A stretch of DNA of 64,000 nucleotides from Aequoribacter fuscus (GCF_009910365.1 NZ_CP036423.1:3031393-3095392), one strand, 5' to 3'; positions 30,602 to 39,863 are shown, numbered from the stretch's first letter. Notes: generated by a model from the sequence alone, not told the origin. Made by a program: numbers and translations.

Positions 30602-31955
30602 TATCGCGCTACTTTTATTTGGCGCTATCTGCGCACTGCTATTATTCGGATTTCCGGTGGCCCTGACGCTTGGCGGCACCGCCTTGCTGTTTGCCGCCGT
30701 GGGTATTATCACACACACCTTCGATGCCAACTTATTGGCGGCCATACCGGCGCGCGTGTTCGGCATTATGACCAACGAAACTCTCATCGCAGTACCCTTG
30801 TTTGTGATGATGGGCGTGATACTCGAGAAGTCTAAAATCGCCGAAGACCTATTGGTCACAATGTCTAAAGCCTTCGGGCGCCACCCCGGTGGCCTGGGAT
30901 TATCGGTGGTATTTGTCGGCATGTTGCTCGCTGCAAGCACTGGGATTGTTGGCGCTACCGTCGTTACCATGGGTCTACTGTCGCTGCCGAGCATGCTCAA
31001 AGCAAAATACTCACCCTCGTTGGCGGCGGGCACTATTTGCGCCACCGGCACGCTGGGGCAAATTATTCCGCCTTCCATTGCCCTAGTTCTTTTGGGCGAT
31101 GTTATGTCTAATGCGTATCAACGAGCGCAACTTAACATGGGCATTTTTAATACCAAGACCGTATCGGTGGGCGATTTGTTTATTGCCGCCATTGGCCCCG
31201 GCGTACTCTTGGTTTTCGCTTATGCGGCGTATATTTTTCTTCGAGCGCGCATCAACCCTGAGGTGGCACCCGCAGCAGACATCGAGCCCGCGTCCGTGGC
31301 AGAGGTCTTACAAAGTCTACTGCCGCCCCTAGTATTGATCGGTATTGTACTCGGCTCCATCTTAGTTGGCGCGGCCACACCGACAGAAGCCGCTGGCGTC
31401 GGTGCAATTGGTGCCTTGATCCTAGCGTTACTCAAGCAGCGCATCGACAAAGCCCTGCTACAAGATACCCTGCACCAAACCTTAAACGTAACGGCCATGG
31501 TGTTTCTGATCTTGGTGGGCGCAACGCTATTTTCACTGGTGTTCCGTGGATTTGGTGGTGAAGAGCTGATTCAATCCGCCTTCGAAAGTTTACCGGGCGG
31601 CGCCTTCGGGGCGGTATTCGTCGTCATGCTGGTGATATTCCTACTTGGGTTTATCCTTGATTTTATCGAAATCACCTTTGTCGTCGTACCCATCGTGGGT
31701 CCAATACTGTTGATGATGGGCATCGACCCTATTTGGCTGGGCATCATGATTGCTATCAATCTTCAGACCTCTTTTCTGACGCCGCCCTTTGGGTTTGCAT
31801 TGTTTTATCTGCGCGGCGTGGCGCCCAGTTCGCTGGCGACCGGCGCTATCTATCGCGGGGTAATTCCCTTTATAATGATCCAATTAGCTGTACTGGCACT
31901 GCTTTGGGCTTGGCCGCCACTGGCAACCTATTTGCCCTCTGTTGTAAGCCCCTAA
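30591..31955 (+). CDS. TRAP transporter large permease (DctM-type)
   Basis: The 454-residue transport subunit, hydrophobic throughout, with about 12 predicted helices. Recognisable segments: FPVALTLGGTALLFA near the N-terminus, AVPLFVMMGVILEKSKIAEDLL, LGQIIPPSIALVLLGDVM, GAATPTEAAGVGAIGALIL (the family signature) and a C-terminal TSFLTPPFGFALFYLRGV. It drives Na+-coupled uptake of organic acids delivered by a periplasmic binding protein. The ATG has a GGAG 6 nt upstream inside the small-permease gene, implying translational coupling. Confidence 0.95.
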   Translation: MDGSIALLLFGAICALLLFGFPVALTLGGTALLFAAVGIITHTFDANLLAAIPARVFGIMTNETLIAVPLFVMMGVILEKSKIAEDLLVTMSKAFGRHPGGLGLSVVFVGMLLAASTGIVGATVVTMGLLSLPSMLKAKYSPSLAAGTICATGTLGQIIPPSIALVLLGDVMSNAYQRAQLNMGIFNTKTVSVGDLFIAAIGPGVLLVFAYAAYIFLRARINPEVAPAADIEPASVAEVLQSLLPPLVLIGIVLGSILVGAATPTEAAGVGAIGALILALLKQRIDKALLQDTLHQTLNVTAMVFLILVGATLFSLVFRGFGGEELIQSAFESLPGGAFGAVFVVMLVIFLLGFILDFIEITFVVVPIVGPILLMMGIDPIWLGIMIAINLQTSFLTPPFGFALFYLRGVAPSSLATGAIYRGVIPFIMIQLAVLALLWAWPPLATYLPSVVSP

Positions 31956-31970
31956 AACGAGTTTCTCATC

Positions 31971-32375
31971 ATGAGCATGAACGACCTAGATTCTATCCCG
32001 TTGCCACAAGGCGATCTCGCCCTTCAGGTTGTGGCTATGCCAAAAGACACCAACGCAGACGGCGACATCTATGGCGGCTGGTTATTGCAACAAATGGATA
32101 TGGCGGGTGGCGCCATTGCCCGTGAAGTCGCGGGTGGCCGCGTTGCTACCGTAGCGGTGTCGGGTATGTCATTTTTAACCCCCGTACATCTTGGTGCGAT
32201 TGTATCGTGCTACGCCGACGTGTTAGAGGTAGGCCGCAGCTCAATCCGTATGGTCGTCGAGGTTTGGATTTCGTCCAAGCACGACGGCGAACCCATCAAG
32301 GTCACAGAGGGTGTCTTTGTATTTGTCGCGATTGACCAGAACGGCCGAACGCGACAAATCGATCAGGGCGACTGA
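31971..32375 (+). CDS. YciA-type acyl-CoA thioesterase (hotdog fold)
   Basis: A 134-residue hotdog-domain thioesterase. AMPKDTNADGDIYGGWLLQQMDMAGG is the YciA/BFIT-like active-site region with Asn/Asp residues, followed by TVAVSGMSFLTPVHLGAIVSCYADVLEVGRSSI. These enzymes hydrolyse acyl-CoAs of varied length. It lies 15 nt after the TRAP large-permease gene and its last 13 nt overlap the 3' end of the convergent TRAP binding-protein gene. Confidence 0.9.
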   Translation: MSMNDLDSIPLPQGDLALQVVAMPKDTNADGDIYGGWLLQQMDMAGGAIAREVAGGRVATVAVSGMSFLTPVHLGAIVSCYADVLEVGRSSIRMVVEVWISSKHDGEPIKVTEGVFVFVAIDQNGRTRQIDQGD

Positions 32376-33541
32376 ATCAAAAGTTCGTCGGCGACCACCT
32401 CGCGGGCATTAATGTAGGCCCGCTCTGAAATTTGATGATAGTCTCGGACGTTGCCGTAGAAATGCGCGAACGACTCGTAGATCTTAGCCGCCATAGGATC
32501 CGACGCTATCAGTTCACCCAAAACCTCATTAGACGCCTTTGCGAGTGCCTGCAATACCGAATCGGGTAAACGGCGCAGTTCCACTCCGTGCACATCGACC
32601 AATTCTTTTAAGGCCGTGTTATTGCGTGCAGTGAATTCGTCCAACATGTCTTGGTTAGCTGCCCGAGCCGCTGCGGTGACAATAGCTTGTAGATCGGGCG
32701 GTAAGGTTTCTAACGACGTCTTATTGATAATGATTTCGAGCATCGCGCCAGGCTCGTGCCAGCCTGGATAGTAATAGTACTTGGCAACCTGATGTAGGCC
32801 CAAGGTCAAATCGTTGAAAGGCCCAACCCACTCTGCGGCGTCAATCACACCCGTTTCCAGCGATGTGTAAAGCTCACCCCCAGCAATCCTGACCGAAGAG
32901 CCTCCCGCTCGGGCAAACACTTCGCCTGCCAAACCCGGAATGCGCATTTTTAAACCGACCAAGTCTTCGGGAGAATTCAGCTCTTTATTGAACCATCCCG
33001 CCATTTGCACCCCAGTGCTACCGCCGCTAAAGGGTACCAAATTGAAGGGCTCATAAAGCTCTCGCCACAATTCAATGCCGCCTCCGTAATGAAACCAGCC
33101 GTTCATTTCTTGAGCCGTCATACCAAAGGGGACTGCGGTAAAAAATACCGAGGCAGGCACCTTACCCTTCCAGTAGTAAGCCGCACCGTGACCAGCGTCG
33201 GCGACGCCTTGCGATACCGCATCAAACACCTCGAAGGGCGGGACAAGCTCGCCCGCACCGTACACGTGCACGGTCATGCGCCCATTGCTCATTTCGTCAA
33301 CTAGACGTGCAAAGGTCTCAGCCGCCGAGCCTAAGCCTGGGAAGTTTTTGGGCCACGTCGTGACCATTTTCCATTTAACTCGCTGAGTTGAGCTTGCCAC
33401 GGTCGTTTGATCAGCGTTCGGTTGAGCGCTATGGCCCGACATTCTCTCGTAGGTCCACAAGCCCAGCACGAGCAATAAAGCCGCAACCAAGGCCAATATA
33501 ATTGCAGGGCTCCAGCGTTTTTCTGTATCTGTCACCGACAT
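32363..33541 (-). CDS. TRAP transporter substrate-binding protein (DctP family, TakP-like)
   Basis: A 392-residue periplasmic ligand-binding protein. The N-terminus has one hydrophobic helix (AIILALVAALLLVLGLW) without an obvious signal-peptidase site, so it may stay membrane-anchored. The mature part has WKMVTTWPKNFPGLG, GVADAGHGAAYYWKGK, MRIPGLAGEVFARAGGSSV and GVIDAAEWVGPFNDLTLGLH, resembling the alpha-keto-acid binder TakP; Arg, Trp and Glu positions suit a carboxylate ligand (inference). AAGGAT precedes the ATG. It lies 18 nt downstream of uvrD and is convergent to its presumed permeases. Confidence 0.9.
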   Translation of the reverse strand: MSVTDTEKRWSPAIILALVAALLLVLGLWTYERMSGHSAQPNADQTTVASSTQRVKWKMVTTWPKNFPGLGSAAETFARLVDEMSNGRMTVHVYGAGELVPPFEVFDAVSQGVADAGHGAAYYWKGKVPASVFFTAVPFGMTAQEMNGWFHYGGGIELWRELYEPFNLVPFSGGSTGVQMAGWFNKELNSPEDLVGLKMRIPGLAGEVFARAGGSSVRIAGGELYTSLETGVIDAAEWVGPFNDLTLGLHQVAKYYYYPGWHEPGAMLEIIINKTSLETLPPDLQAIVTAAARAANQDMLDEFTARNNTALKELVDVHGVELRRLPDSVLQALAKASNEVLGELIASDPMAAKIYESFAHFYGNVRDYHQISERAYINAREVVADELLIQSP

Positions 33542-33559
33542 TTTTTATCCTTATGGTCG

Positions 33560-35707
33560 TTAAATCGACTGTAGGTTAGCGTAGTGAAGCACCAACCACT
33601 TGGTCCCCTCGGTATCGAAGTTTACTTCGACTCGAGCATGGCTGCCACGCCCCTCGAAATTCACCACCATACCCTCACCAAAAATCTGGTGGTATACGCG
33701 CTGTCCCAAACTCACGTTGGCGTCGGGTACGGCAACATTTTGCGTCACACGACTCACGGGCTGCGTTACAGTAGACTGCAATCGGACTTCCTGTAGGCAT
33801 GTGTCAGGTATTTCGCGCACAAACCGAGATATCGCGTTGTAGTTTTCAGAACCATGCATGCGCCTCGTTTCTGCGTAAGTGAGCACCAACTTTTGCATGG
33901 CGCGAGTAATACCTACATAGCAAAGACGGCGCTCTTCTTCTAGGCGCGTCGGATCTTGGCTCGACATTTGATGGGGGAACAAACCCTCTTCCATGCCAGC
34001 TAAAAACACCAATGGAAATTCTAAACCTTTGGCTGAGTGCAGTGTCATTAGCTGAACGCTGTCCTCAAAATCTTCAGCTTGTCCCTCTCCCGCATCTAAG
34101 GCCGCATTATCTAAAAACTGTTGAAGTGGCGTGATACTTTCGTCGTCAGCACGAAACTGACCGGCGGCGACCACCAATTCCTGTAGGTTCTCGACCCGCG
34201 CCTGACCACGCTCGCCCTTTTCTTTTTGGTGAAAGGCAATCAAACCCGAACGCTCGACCACATGATCGGTCAACTCACCCAAAGCTAAACCATCCGTTTG
34301 CTCATCTAGGGTCTCAATAAGCGACAAAAAACCTTGTAGGGCAGAGCTGGCTCGGGCGGGTAAACCAGAACCACACAACTGAATCGCTGACTGCCATAAT
34401 GATTGTGAATGATCGCGAGCTACAGCTCTGAGTGTTTCTATGGTTTTCGCACCAATACCGCGAGTGGGCGTGTTAATCACCCGCTCGAACGCAGCGTCAT
34501 CGTTGCGATTGTGAACCAAACGCATGTAGGACAGTGCATTGCGAATTTCCAGACGCTCGTAAAACCTCTGACCACCGTAAATTCGGTAGGGAATGTCGGC
34601 GCGCAAAAACGCTTCTTCCAATACACGCGATTGCGCGTTGGATCGGTACAGCACTGCGACACTAGCACGAGGGTTTCCGTCGCGATGCCAAGCGTCAATT
34701 CTGTCGACAATAAAGCGGGCTTCATCGTGCTCGTTAAAGCCCGCGTACAAATCGATTTTTTCGCCTTCGTCGCCCTCGGTCCAAAGGTCTTTACCTAAGC
34801 GGCCGAAATTATTGTCGATAACACCATTCGCGGCTTTGAGTATGGTTTGGGTCGAGCGGTAATTCTGCTCTAAGCGAATCGTTTGCGTATCGCTAAAATC
34901 TTGGCTGAAACGCTGAATGTTTTCGATTTTGGCGCCGCGCCAACCATAGATCGACTGATCGTCGTCACCCACAGCCATAACGGGAATTTGGGTGCCCGCC
35001 AGAACGCGAAGCCAAGCGTACTGAACCGTATTGGTATCTTGAAATTCGTCGACCAGAATATGGCGAAATCGATTTTGATAGTGCTTGAGCAAGGTGGGTT
35101 GGTTTAGCCAAAGCTCATGCGCACGCAATAATAATTCGGCAAAATCAACGAGGCTGCTACGCTCACACGCCTCTTCGTAAGCCGTGTAAGCTTTGACCAT
35201 GGTTTGTAAATAAAAATCACCACCGGCATCGATGTGCTTAGCTCGAAGACCTTCGTCTTTTTGCGCATTAACAAAACCCTGGATTTGTTTGGGTGGCCAG
35301 CGTCCATCGTCTAAACCCAGCTCTTTGACAATGCGTTTCACCAAACGCAACTGATCATCGCTATCTAAGATCTGAAAATTTTGCTGTAGACCGGCTTCGC
35401 GCCAATGGGCTTTAAGCAAGCGGTGGGCAAGTCCGTGAAAGGTCCCCACCCAAAATCCATGAGTGCTTAAACCCAGCATGGACTCAGTGCGGCCCCGCAT
35501 TTCTTTCGCGGCTTTATTGGTAAACGTAACCGCCAGAAGCGATTGGGGTGAAAACCCCTCTGCACGAATAAGCCAAGCAATTCGATGCACAAGCACTCGA
35601 GTTTTACCGCTACCAGCGCCCGCCAGTACCAAAGCATTGCCAGGCTCCGCGGCAACGGCTTCGCGTTGCGCGGGATTGAGTCCATCTAATAATTCAGTCA
35701 CGTCCAT
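33560..35707 (-). CDS. uvrD: DNA helicase II (UvrD)
   Basis: SF1A 3'-5' helicase for nucleotide-excision and mismatch repair. The 715-residue protein starts MDVTELLDGLNPAQREAV, has Walker A LAGAGSGKTRV (GAGSGKT at residues 30-36), the DEFQDTN Walker B near residue 220, DDQSIYGWRGA, LEQNYRST, MTLHSAKGLEFP and the C-terminal tudor-like tail FGEGMVVNFEGRGSHARVEVNF. E. coli UvrD is 720 aa. The TRAP binding protein follows 18 nt later on the same strand. Confidence 0.97.
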   Translation of the reverse strand: MDVTELLDGLNPAQREAVAAEPGNALVLAGAGSGKTRVLVHRIAWLIRAEGFSPQSLLAVTFTNKAAKEMRGRTESMLGLSTHGFWVGTFHGLAHRLLKAHWREAGLQQNFQILDSDDQLRLVKRIVKELGLDDGRWPPKQIQGFVNAQKDEGLRAKHIDAGGDFYLQTMVKAYTAYEEACERSSLVDFAELLLRAHELWLNQPTLLKHYQNRFRHILVDEFQDTNTVQYAWLRVLAGTQIPVMAVGDDDQSIYGWRGAKIENIQRFSQDFSDTQTIRLEQNYRSTQTILKAANGVIDNNFGRLGKDLWTEGDEGEKIDLYAGFNEHDEARFIVDRIDAWHRDGNPRASVAVLYRSNAQSRVLEEAFLRADIPYRIYGGQRFYERLEIRNALSYMRLVHNRNDDAAFERVINTPTRGIGAKTIETLRAVARDHSQSLWQSAIQLCGSGLPARASSALQGFLSLIETLDEQTDGLALGELTDHVVERSGLIAFHQKEKGERGQARVENLQELVVAAGQFRADDESITPLQQFLDNAALDAGEGQAEDFEDSVQLMTLHSAKGLEFPLVFLAGMEEGLFPHQMSSQDPTRLEEERRLCYVGITRAMQKLVLTYAETRRMHGSENYNAISRFVREIPDTCLQEVRLQSTVTQPVSRVTQNVAVPDANVSLGQRVYHQIFGEGMVVNFEGRGSHARVEVNFDTEGTKWLVLHYANLQSI

Positions 35708-35824
35708 GCGCTAAGTGTATCGAAAACACGAGCCAGTCTCACCGAGAATACGCATCAAGGATGATAATTTCTTAAACAGGTGTTATTTTAAGATCTTCAA
35801 CCGGACGATAATAGGAATAGACCC

Positions 35825-36193
35825 ATGAAACTACTTTCTGCCGCATTGCTAGGCTCAGCCTTACTTACCGCCCAGGCGCTGGCCTGTGATATGCCAACCA
35901 AGCCCACGTTACCTGATGGCAGCAAGGCGGAAATGGCAGAGATGGTCGCCGGTCAGCAGGCGGTTAAAAGCTACCAGCAAGCACTGGGCACGTACCGTGA
36001 TTGCATTAATGCGGATATCGACAAGGCTGAGAAGGCAATGAAAGACGCCAAATCAGAAGAGGATAAGGCCGCACGGAAAGCCGAGCATGCCACCGCAGTG
36101 GCCAACTTCAATAAAGCCGTAGAAATGGAAGAAAAAGTTGCCGGTGAGTTTAATCTTGCCATCCGCGCGTTTAACGCGAAAAAGAAGAAATAA
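35825..36193 (+). CDS. Small secreted helical protein, unknown function
   Basis: A 122-residue exported protein: signal peptide (LLSAALLGSALLTAQALA) followed by Cys21. Cleavage could be a signal-peptidase-I event before Cys; the -3 to -1 residues (A-L-A) are a poor lipobox. The mature part is highly charged, Ala/Lys/Glu-rich and probably all-helical or coiled coil, with a second Cys in TYRDCINADIDK that may pair with Cys21. Similar short proteins with an LPDG segment occur in other proteobacteria (recollection) without a function. AGGAA lies about 8 nt before the ATG. Its TAA is 1 nt from the stop codon of the convergent CNNM gene. Confidence 0.75.
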   Translation: MKLLSAALLGSALLTAQALACDMPTKPTLPDGSKAEMAEMVAGQQAVKSYQQALGTYRDCINADIDKAEKAMKDAKSEEDKAARKAEHATAVANFNKAVEMEEKVAGEFNLAIRAFNAKKKK

Positions 36194-36194
36194 G

Positions 36195-37250
36195 CTACGC
36201 TTCCGGCTCAAGTTTTAAGCCGGCTGCAACAGCCCGCGCGCGCCAGAGTTCTCGGGCGCGCTCTTGCATATCGATGTGGCCATCGGATTCATCCACAATT
36301 TCCATGCCCAGCATCGTCTCGACCAGATCTTCCATGGTGGCAATACCCAAAGGATCACCGTACTCATTAACCACCAAAGCCATGGCAATGCGGGCATCGA
36401 CCAATTCTTGAATGAGTGTGGGTAGGGCTTTGTTCTCTAACACCGCAAGCAAGTCGCGTTTTAGACTCGCTAAAGTGTCGGTGCCTTTACCCTGAGCAGC
36501 GGCAAAATAAAGTTCGTCCTTGCGCACAAAACCTACAATATCGTCTTTGTTCTGGTCATAGATCGGCACTCGAGAAAACCGCAAGGCAGGCTCTAGCGCC
36601 AATACCTCAGACACCAGCATGGATGCGGGCAGGGTGTACATCACGGTTCTGGGGGTCATGACGTCTTTAACGACCAGGCCACGGAAGGCCAAGGTGGCGT
36701 TAATAGCTCGCATTTCAGCTGTATCAATCACGCCTTCGCTATGACCTAGCTTTGCCAGCACGTGAAAATCGTCGCGCGATAAATTGGGTCCTTCTGGATG
36801 AGACGCCAACCAACCGGTCAAACCTTTAGCCGCCAATACCAAGGGGTACATGGACCACTGCACCCACGCAAGAATAGGGCCACAAATAGGCGCTAGCTGC
36901 TGCCAATAACGCGCACCCAATGTCTTAGGGATAATTTCGGAGAACACCAAGATCAGTAGCGTCAGTACCGCAGAAATCACACCAAAGTAGATTTCGCCAA
37001 ACAATGCGGTCGCCTGTGCGCCGGCGCCAGCAGCACCCACTGTGTGAGCAATGGTATTGAGCGATAAAATTGCCGCTAAGGGTTTGTCGACATCGGCTTT
37101 AAAGCGCTGCCACAACTTAGCGGTTTTAGGTCTGTTGGCCTCAAGCCCCGCAATATAGGTCGGCGTCATGGAAAGCAGAGTAGCTTCGAGTAGCGAGCAC
37201 AAAAACGAAACACCCAAAGCTAAACTTACATAAATCAGTAGTAACAGCAT
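36195..37250 (-). CDS. CNNM/DUF21-CBS domain membrane protein (CorC/HlyC family)
   Basis: A 351-residue membrane protein: DUF21/CNNM transmembrane domain (about residues 1-170; ILSLNTIAHTVGAAGAGA and VFSEIIPKTLGARYW are family hallmarks), then a CBS pair (VKDVMTPRTVMYTLPASMLV and LVVNEYGDPLGIATMEDLVETMLG). The C-terminal CorC_HlyC domain common in relatives is missing. Homologues are implicated in Mg2+/Co2+ efflux or in regulating transport. It is 21 nt downstream of the carboxylesterase gene. Confidence 0.9.
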   Translation of the reverse strand: MLLLLIYVSLALGVSFLCSLLEATLLSMTPTYIAGLEANRPKTAKLWQRFKADVDKPLAAILSLNTIAHTVGAAGAGAQATALFGEIYFGVISAVLTLLILVFSEIIPKTLGARYWQQLAPICGPILAWVQWSMYPLVLAAKGLTGWLASHPEGPNLSRDDFHVLAKLGHSEGVIDTAEMRAINATLAFRGLVVKDVMTPRTVMYTLPASMLVSEVLALEPALRFSRVPIYDQNKDDIVGFVRKDELYFAAAQGKGTDTLASLKRDLLAVLENKALPTLIQELVDARIAMALVVNEYGDPLGIATMEDLVETMLGMEIVDESDGHIDMQERARELWRARAVAAGLKLEPEA

Positions 37251-37271
37251 AAAACCCTACAAACTCCTGAA

Positions 37272-38726
37272 TTAAGGGGTCGACCACCGCGTGGCGTAAA
37301 TCGATTCAATAAGATCAACGCGAGATTGAATCTGGGATGCAAAATTACGATTCGGCACCAACAAGTCAGCCCAATAACGTTGACTGGGAACCCAGGTCGG
37401 CCAAACACCAGATGCTGGACGCCCCGTTTTAGCAAAGTTCGCCCACATTCGCCGCATGTTCTCACCAGATTCGCCTGTGGTTTTAAAATACATACCCAAC
37501 ATCACGCCAGTTTCACTGCCGTGCGGTGCACCCAGAATGTACTCCTCGTCTTTTGCCAACGGCTGATCATGAATATAGGCGTACGTTGGAATACCCCTAT
37601 CAGTCATCGCCTTCATGGTGAGCGATGCCGAAGTGAGATAGCGTAAGTCACCAAATAAACGCTGATACGCGATGTCTGGCTTGTAGTTATAGTCACCAGC
37701 ATACACCGTTTTGGCCTGGTCCAAGTGATTGCTCATCCAGGAGGTAAAGTCGCTTAAGGATATCCCCGTACCGGGCAATACCGAGCCCTCATACGAATTC
37801 GCACCCACAATATACGCATCAAGTTTGGGTTGGTAAGTCTCACTCATAAACAAGCGCGCGGGCTCGGCTTTGATGGATGTGCCGTCGACGATGGGGATCT
37901 GGAACCCTTGCTGGGCCTTTACCAGCGCTTGTGCATCTAAGCCTTCTAAGCGCTGGCGCGAGGGCTCAGATAAGCCCACAGCTGCAAGCAATTTAGACGC
38001 TTCATCCTCTGCTCGCTTGACAGGTGAGCCGTCCCAGTAACGCTGATTTTGGTAGGTATCTTCGGTGTACCACAAGGGCCAAGTAGTGTAACTACTTTGT
38101 GCAATAGCCTTGTGAAACAAGCCTTGCGCATCGTCGTTCACCATCAGCAAGTTGACCGCCATTGCGCCGGCAGAGACACCAAAAATGGTGACGTTTTCTG
38201 GATCCCCACCCAATGACTCGATGTGCCGATTCACCCAGCGCAGAGCCGAGACCATATCCAAGACACCGTAGTTCGCGACCTTTGAATCAAGAGCCGGGTG
38301 CGATATGAAGCCTAAAGCCCCCAACCGGTAGTTAAACGACACCACGACAACGCCCTCTTGGGCAATCAGCTCACCAGGAATGTTGCCACTCCCTGCTCGA
38401 AAGCCGCCGCCATGGATCCACACCATAACCGGTAATTTGCCCGCTGTGTCGGGTGTCCACACATTTAAAAACAGACAGTCTTCGCTTTGTTCATCAGAAG
38501 CACCCAAGCCGTAGCGGGGCTGAGGGCAACTCGCAGAGAACTCATTACCGTAACTAACACCGTCCCATACAATATCCTCTACAACAGCCCAGCGTTTTTC
38601 ACCTACCGGGGCTTGCGCGTAAGGGATGGCCTTGTAGACCGCAGACTCAGCGCTGACGAATCCAACATAGCCGGCGACAGCGACTATTAGTCCACGGAAT
38701 ACTATTTTTATTGTGTTTGTTCGCAT
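37272..38726 (-). CDS. Carboxylesterase type B, exported
   Basis: A 484-residue alpha/beta-hydrolase with an N-terminal signal-like helix (VFRGLIVAVAGYVGFVSA). The type-B signatures are present: SEDCLFLNVWTP (about 81-92), oxyanion-hole HGGGFRAG (105-112), and the nucleophile elbow VTIFGVSAGAMA with Ser185. The elbow has Val where most type-B esterases have Glu (GESAG). The later acid and His are expected around GANSYEGS and the conserved LGAPHGSE near residue 400. Slightly shorter than the family norm (500-550). Ester substrate unknown. Located between the 2-hydroxyacid dehydrogenase (61 nt upstream) and the CNNM gene. Confidence 0.87.
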   Translation of the reverse strand: MRTNTIKIVFRGLIVAVAGYVGFVSAESAVYKAIPYAQAPVGEKRWAVVEDIVWDGVSYGNEFSASCPQPRYGLGASDEQSEDCLFLNVWTPDTAGKLPVMVWIHGGGFRAGSGNIPGELIAQEGVVVVSFNYRLGALGFISHPALDSKVANYGVLDMVSALRWVNRHIESLGGDPENVTIFGVSAGAMAVNLLMVNDDAQGLFHKAIAQSSYTTWPLWYTEDTYQNQRYWDGSPVKRAEDEASKLLAAVGLSEPSRQRLEGLDAQALVKAQQGFQIPIVDGTSIKAEPARLFMSETYQPKLDAYIVGANSYEGSVLPGTGISLSDFTSWMSNHLDQAKTVYAGDYNYKPDIAYQRLFGDLRYLTSASLTMKAMTDRGIPTYAYIHDQPLAKDEEYILGAPHGSETGVMLGMYFKTTGESGENMRRMWANFAKTGRPASGVWPTWVPSQRYWADLLVPNRNFASQIQSRVDLIESIYATRWSTP

Positions 38727-38787
38727 GGGTTATCTCGTATGATTCAAAGAGGTTGTGGGTTGATCGCAGGTTTGCACGCAACAGATA

Positions 38788-39732
38788 CTAATAGCCCTTG
38801 GCAAAATCTACCACATGCAACAGCGGCTGATTTTTTAAAAAGCGCTCGAGGTTCTGAGCAAATACCCTCACGGCTGCCTCAATATTCGTTGGCGCTGACG
38901 TATGGCTCGTGACGTACACCTTTGGATGTGACCAAAAGCGGTGGCTTGAAGGCAGTGGCTCTTCGTTAAACACATCTAAAACCGCGGCTCGCAAATGCCC
39001 AGAATCAAGAGCCCACAACACGGCATCTTCATCCACACAGTTACCCCGGCCGGTATTCAATAAGATGGCGTTAGGCGCCAAGGCCTGCAAGAGCTCTACC
39101 GATACCAATCCGTCCGTCTCTGGTGTGTTCGGCATAATACAAAGTAAGTAATCCAAATCTTGAGCAAAATCTATGCGGTGCTCGTAGGTGTAACAAGACT
39201 CAAAAGCCGGTGGACAATGACCGGACCGATTAAATCCGGTAACGCGCAAGCCTAAGGCTTTAGCGGCGAGTGCAACGTCGCAAGCAATATCGCCAGTACC
39301 CATAATACCAAGACGCTTTCCCAACACTGTCACGGGTGCTCTTTGGTTCCAGCTTGTGTCCTGAGCATAGGCCAGAATTTCACGCTCAAGAGCGAGTATC
39401 CAACCTAATACGTACTCGCTCATGACTTGGCCAAAAACACCCTTCAAGCCCGTCAGTTGATAATCACGCCGTGGGTGATTTATTAAGGGGGTAACACCCG
39501 CCCAAGTAGACTGCACCCATTTCAGGGCCGGCGCATCTGATAAATAGCCAACAATCTTGTCAGGAGCACCAATCATGATTGTCGCGGCCGCTAATAAGGA
39601 TGCATCGGGATCTGACGATGCAGAATAATGAAGGTTCGCTGGCACAATTTGAGCAGAAAACTCCGCAAGCGTCGAATGTTGGTCGTCAAGGATCAACAAA
39701 AGATCCTGACTGTCCCATGAAGCAGAGCTCAT
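38788..39732 (-). CDS. D-2-hydroxyacid dehydrogenase (glyoxylate/hydroxypyruvate reductase-like)
   Basis: A 314-residue NAD(P)-dependent dehydrogenase. The cofactor loop LGIMGTGDIACDVALAAKALG, the substrate Arg region NTGRGNCVDEDAVLWAL with the conserved Glu in NEEPLPSSH, and the catalytic His in VTSHTSAPTNIEAA are all present. The pattern is closest to GhrA-type reductases. Substrate not determined. It follows a short membrane-peptide frame by 17 nt and precedes the esterase gene. Confidence 0.88.
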   Translation of the reverse strand: MSSASWDSQDLLLILDDQHSTLAEFSAQIVPANLHYSASSDPDASLLAAATIMIGAPDKIVGYLSDAPALKWVQSTWAGVTPLINHPRRDYQLTGLKGVFGQVMSEYVLGWILALEREILAYAQDTSWNQRAPVTVLGKRLGIMGTGDIACDVALAAKALGLRVTGFNRSGHCPPAFESCYTYEHRIDFAQDLDYLLCIMPNTPETDGLVSVELLQALAPNAILLNTGRGNCVDEDAVLWALDSGHLRAAVLDVFNEEPLPSSHRFWSHPKVYVTSHTSAPTNIEAAVRVFAQNLERFLKNQPLLHVVDFAKGY

Positions 39733-39749
39733 TAACTCCTTCCTATCAG

Positions 39750-39863
39750 CTACTTATCGTTGCGAAAGCGGTACGACACAACGCGCCAGAGCAACACACT
39801 CAAAACGCCCACGATCATACCCACCACAATTTCTAAACCGTACTGACTTAAGATCTCTTGCAT
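39750..39863 (-). CDS. Putative 37-residue single-pass membrane peptide
   Basis: A short frame from ATG 39863 to TAG 39750: MQEILSQYGLEIVVGMIV, then GVLSVLLWRVVSYRFRNDK. It encodes one hydrophobic helix (about residues 10-29) followed by a basic tail (R, R, R, K), which would orient the C-terminus to the cytoplasm by the positive-inside rule. A GAGAG sequence lies about 10 nt upstream of the ATG. It ends 17 nt before the dehydrogenase gene, so the two may be cotranscribed. No homologue is recognised; coding status is inferred from composition, start context and position. Confidence 0.5.
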   Translation of the reverse strand: MQEILSQYGLEIVVGMIVGVLSVLLWRVVSYRFRNDK

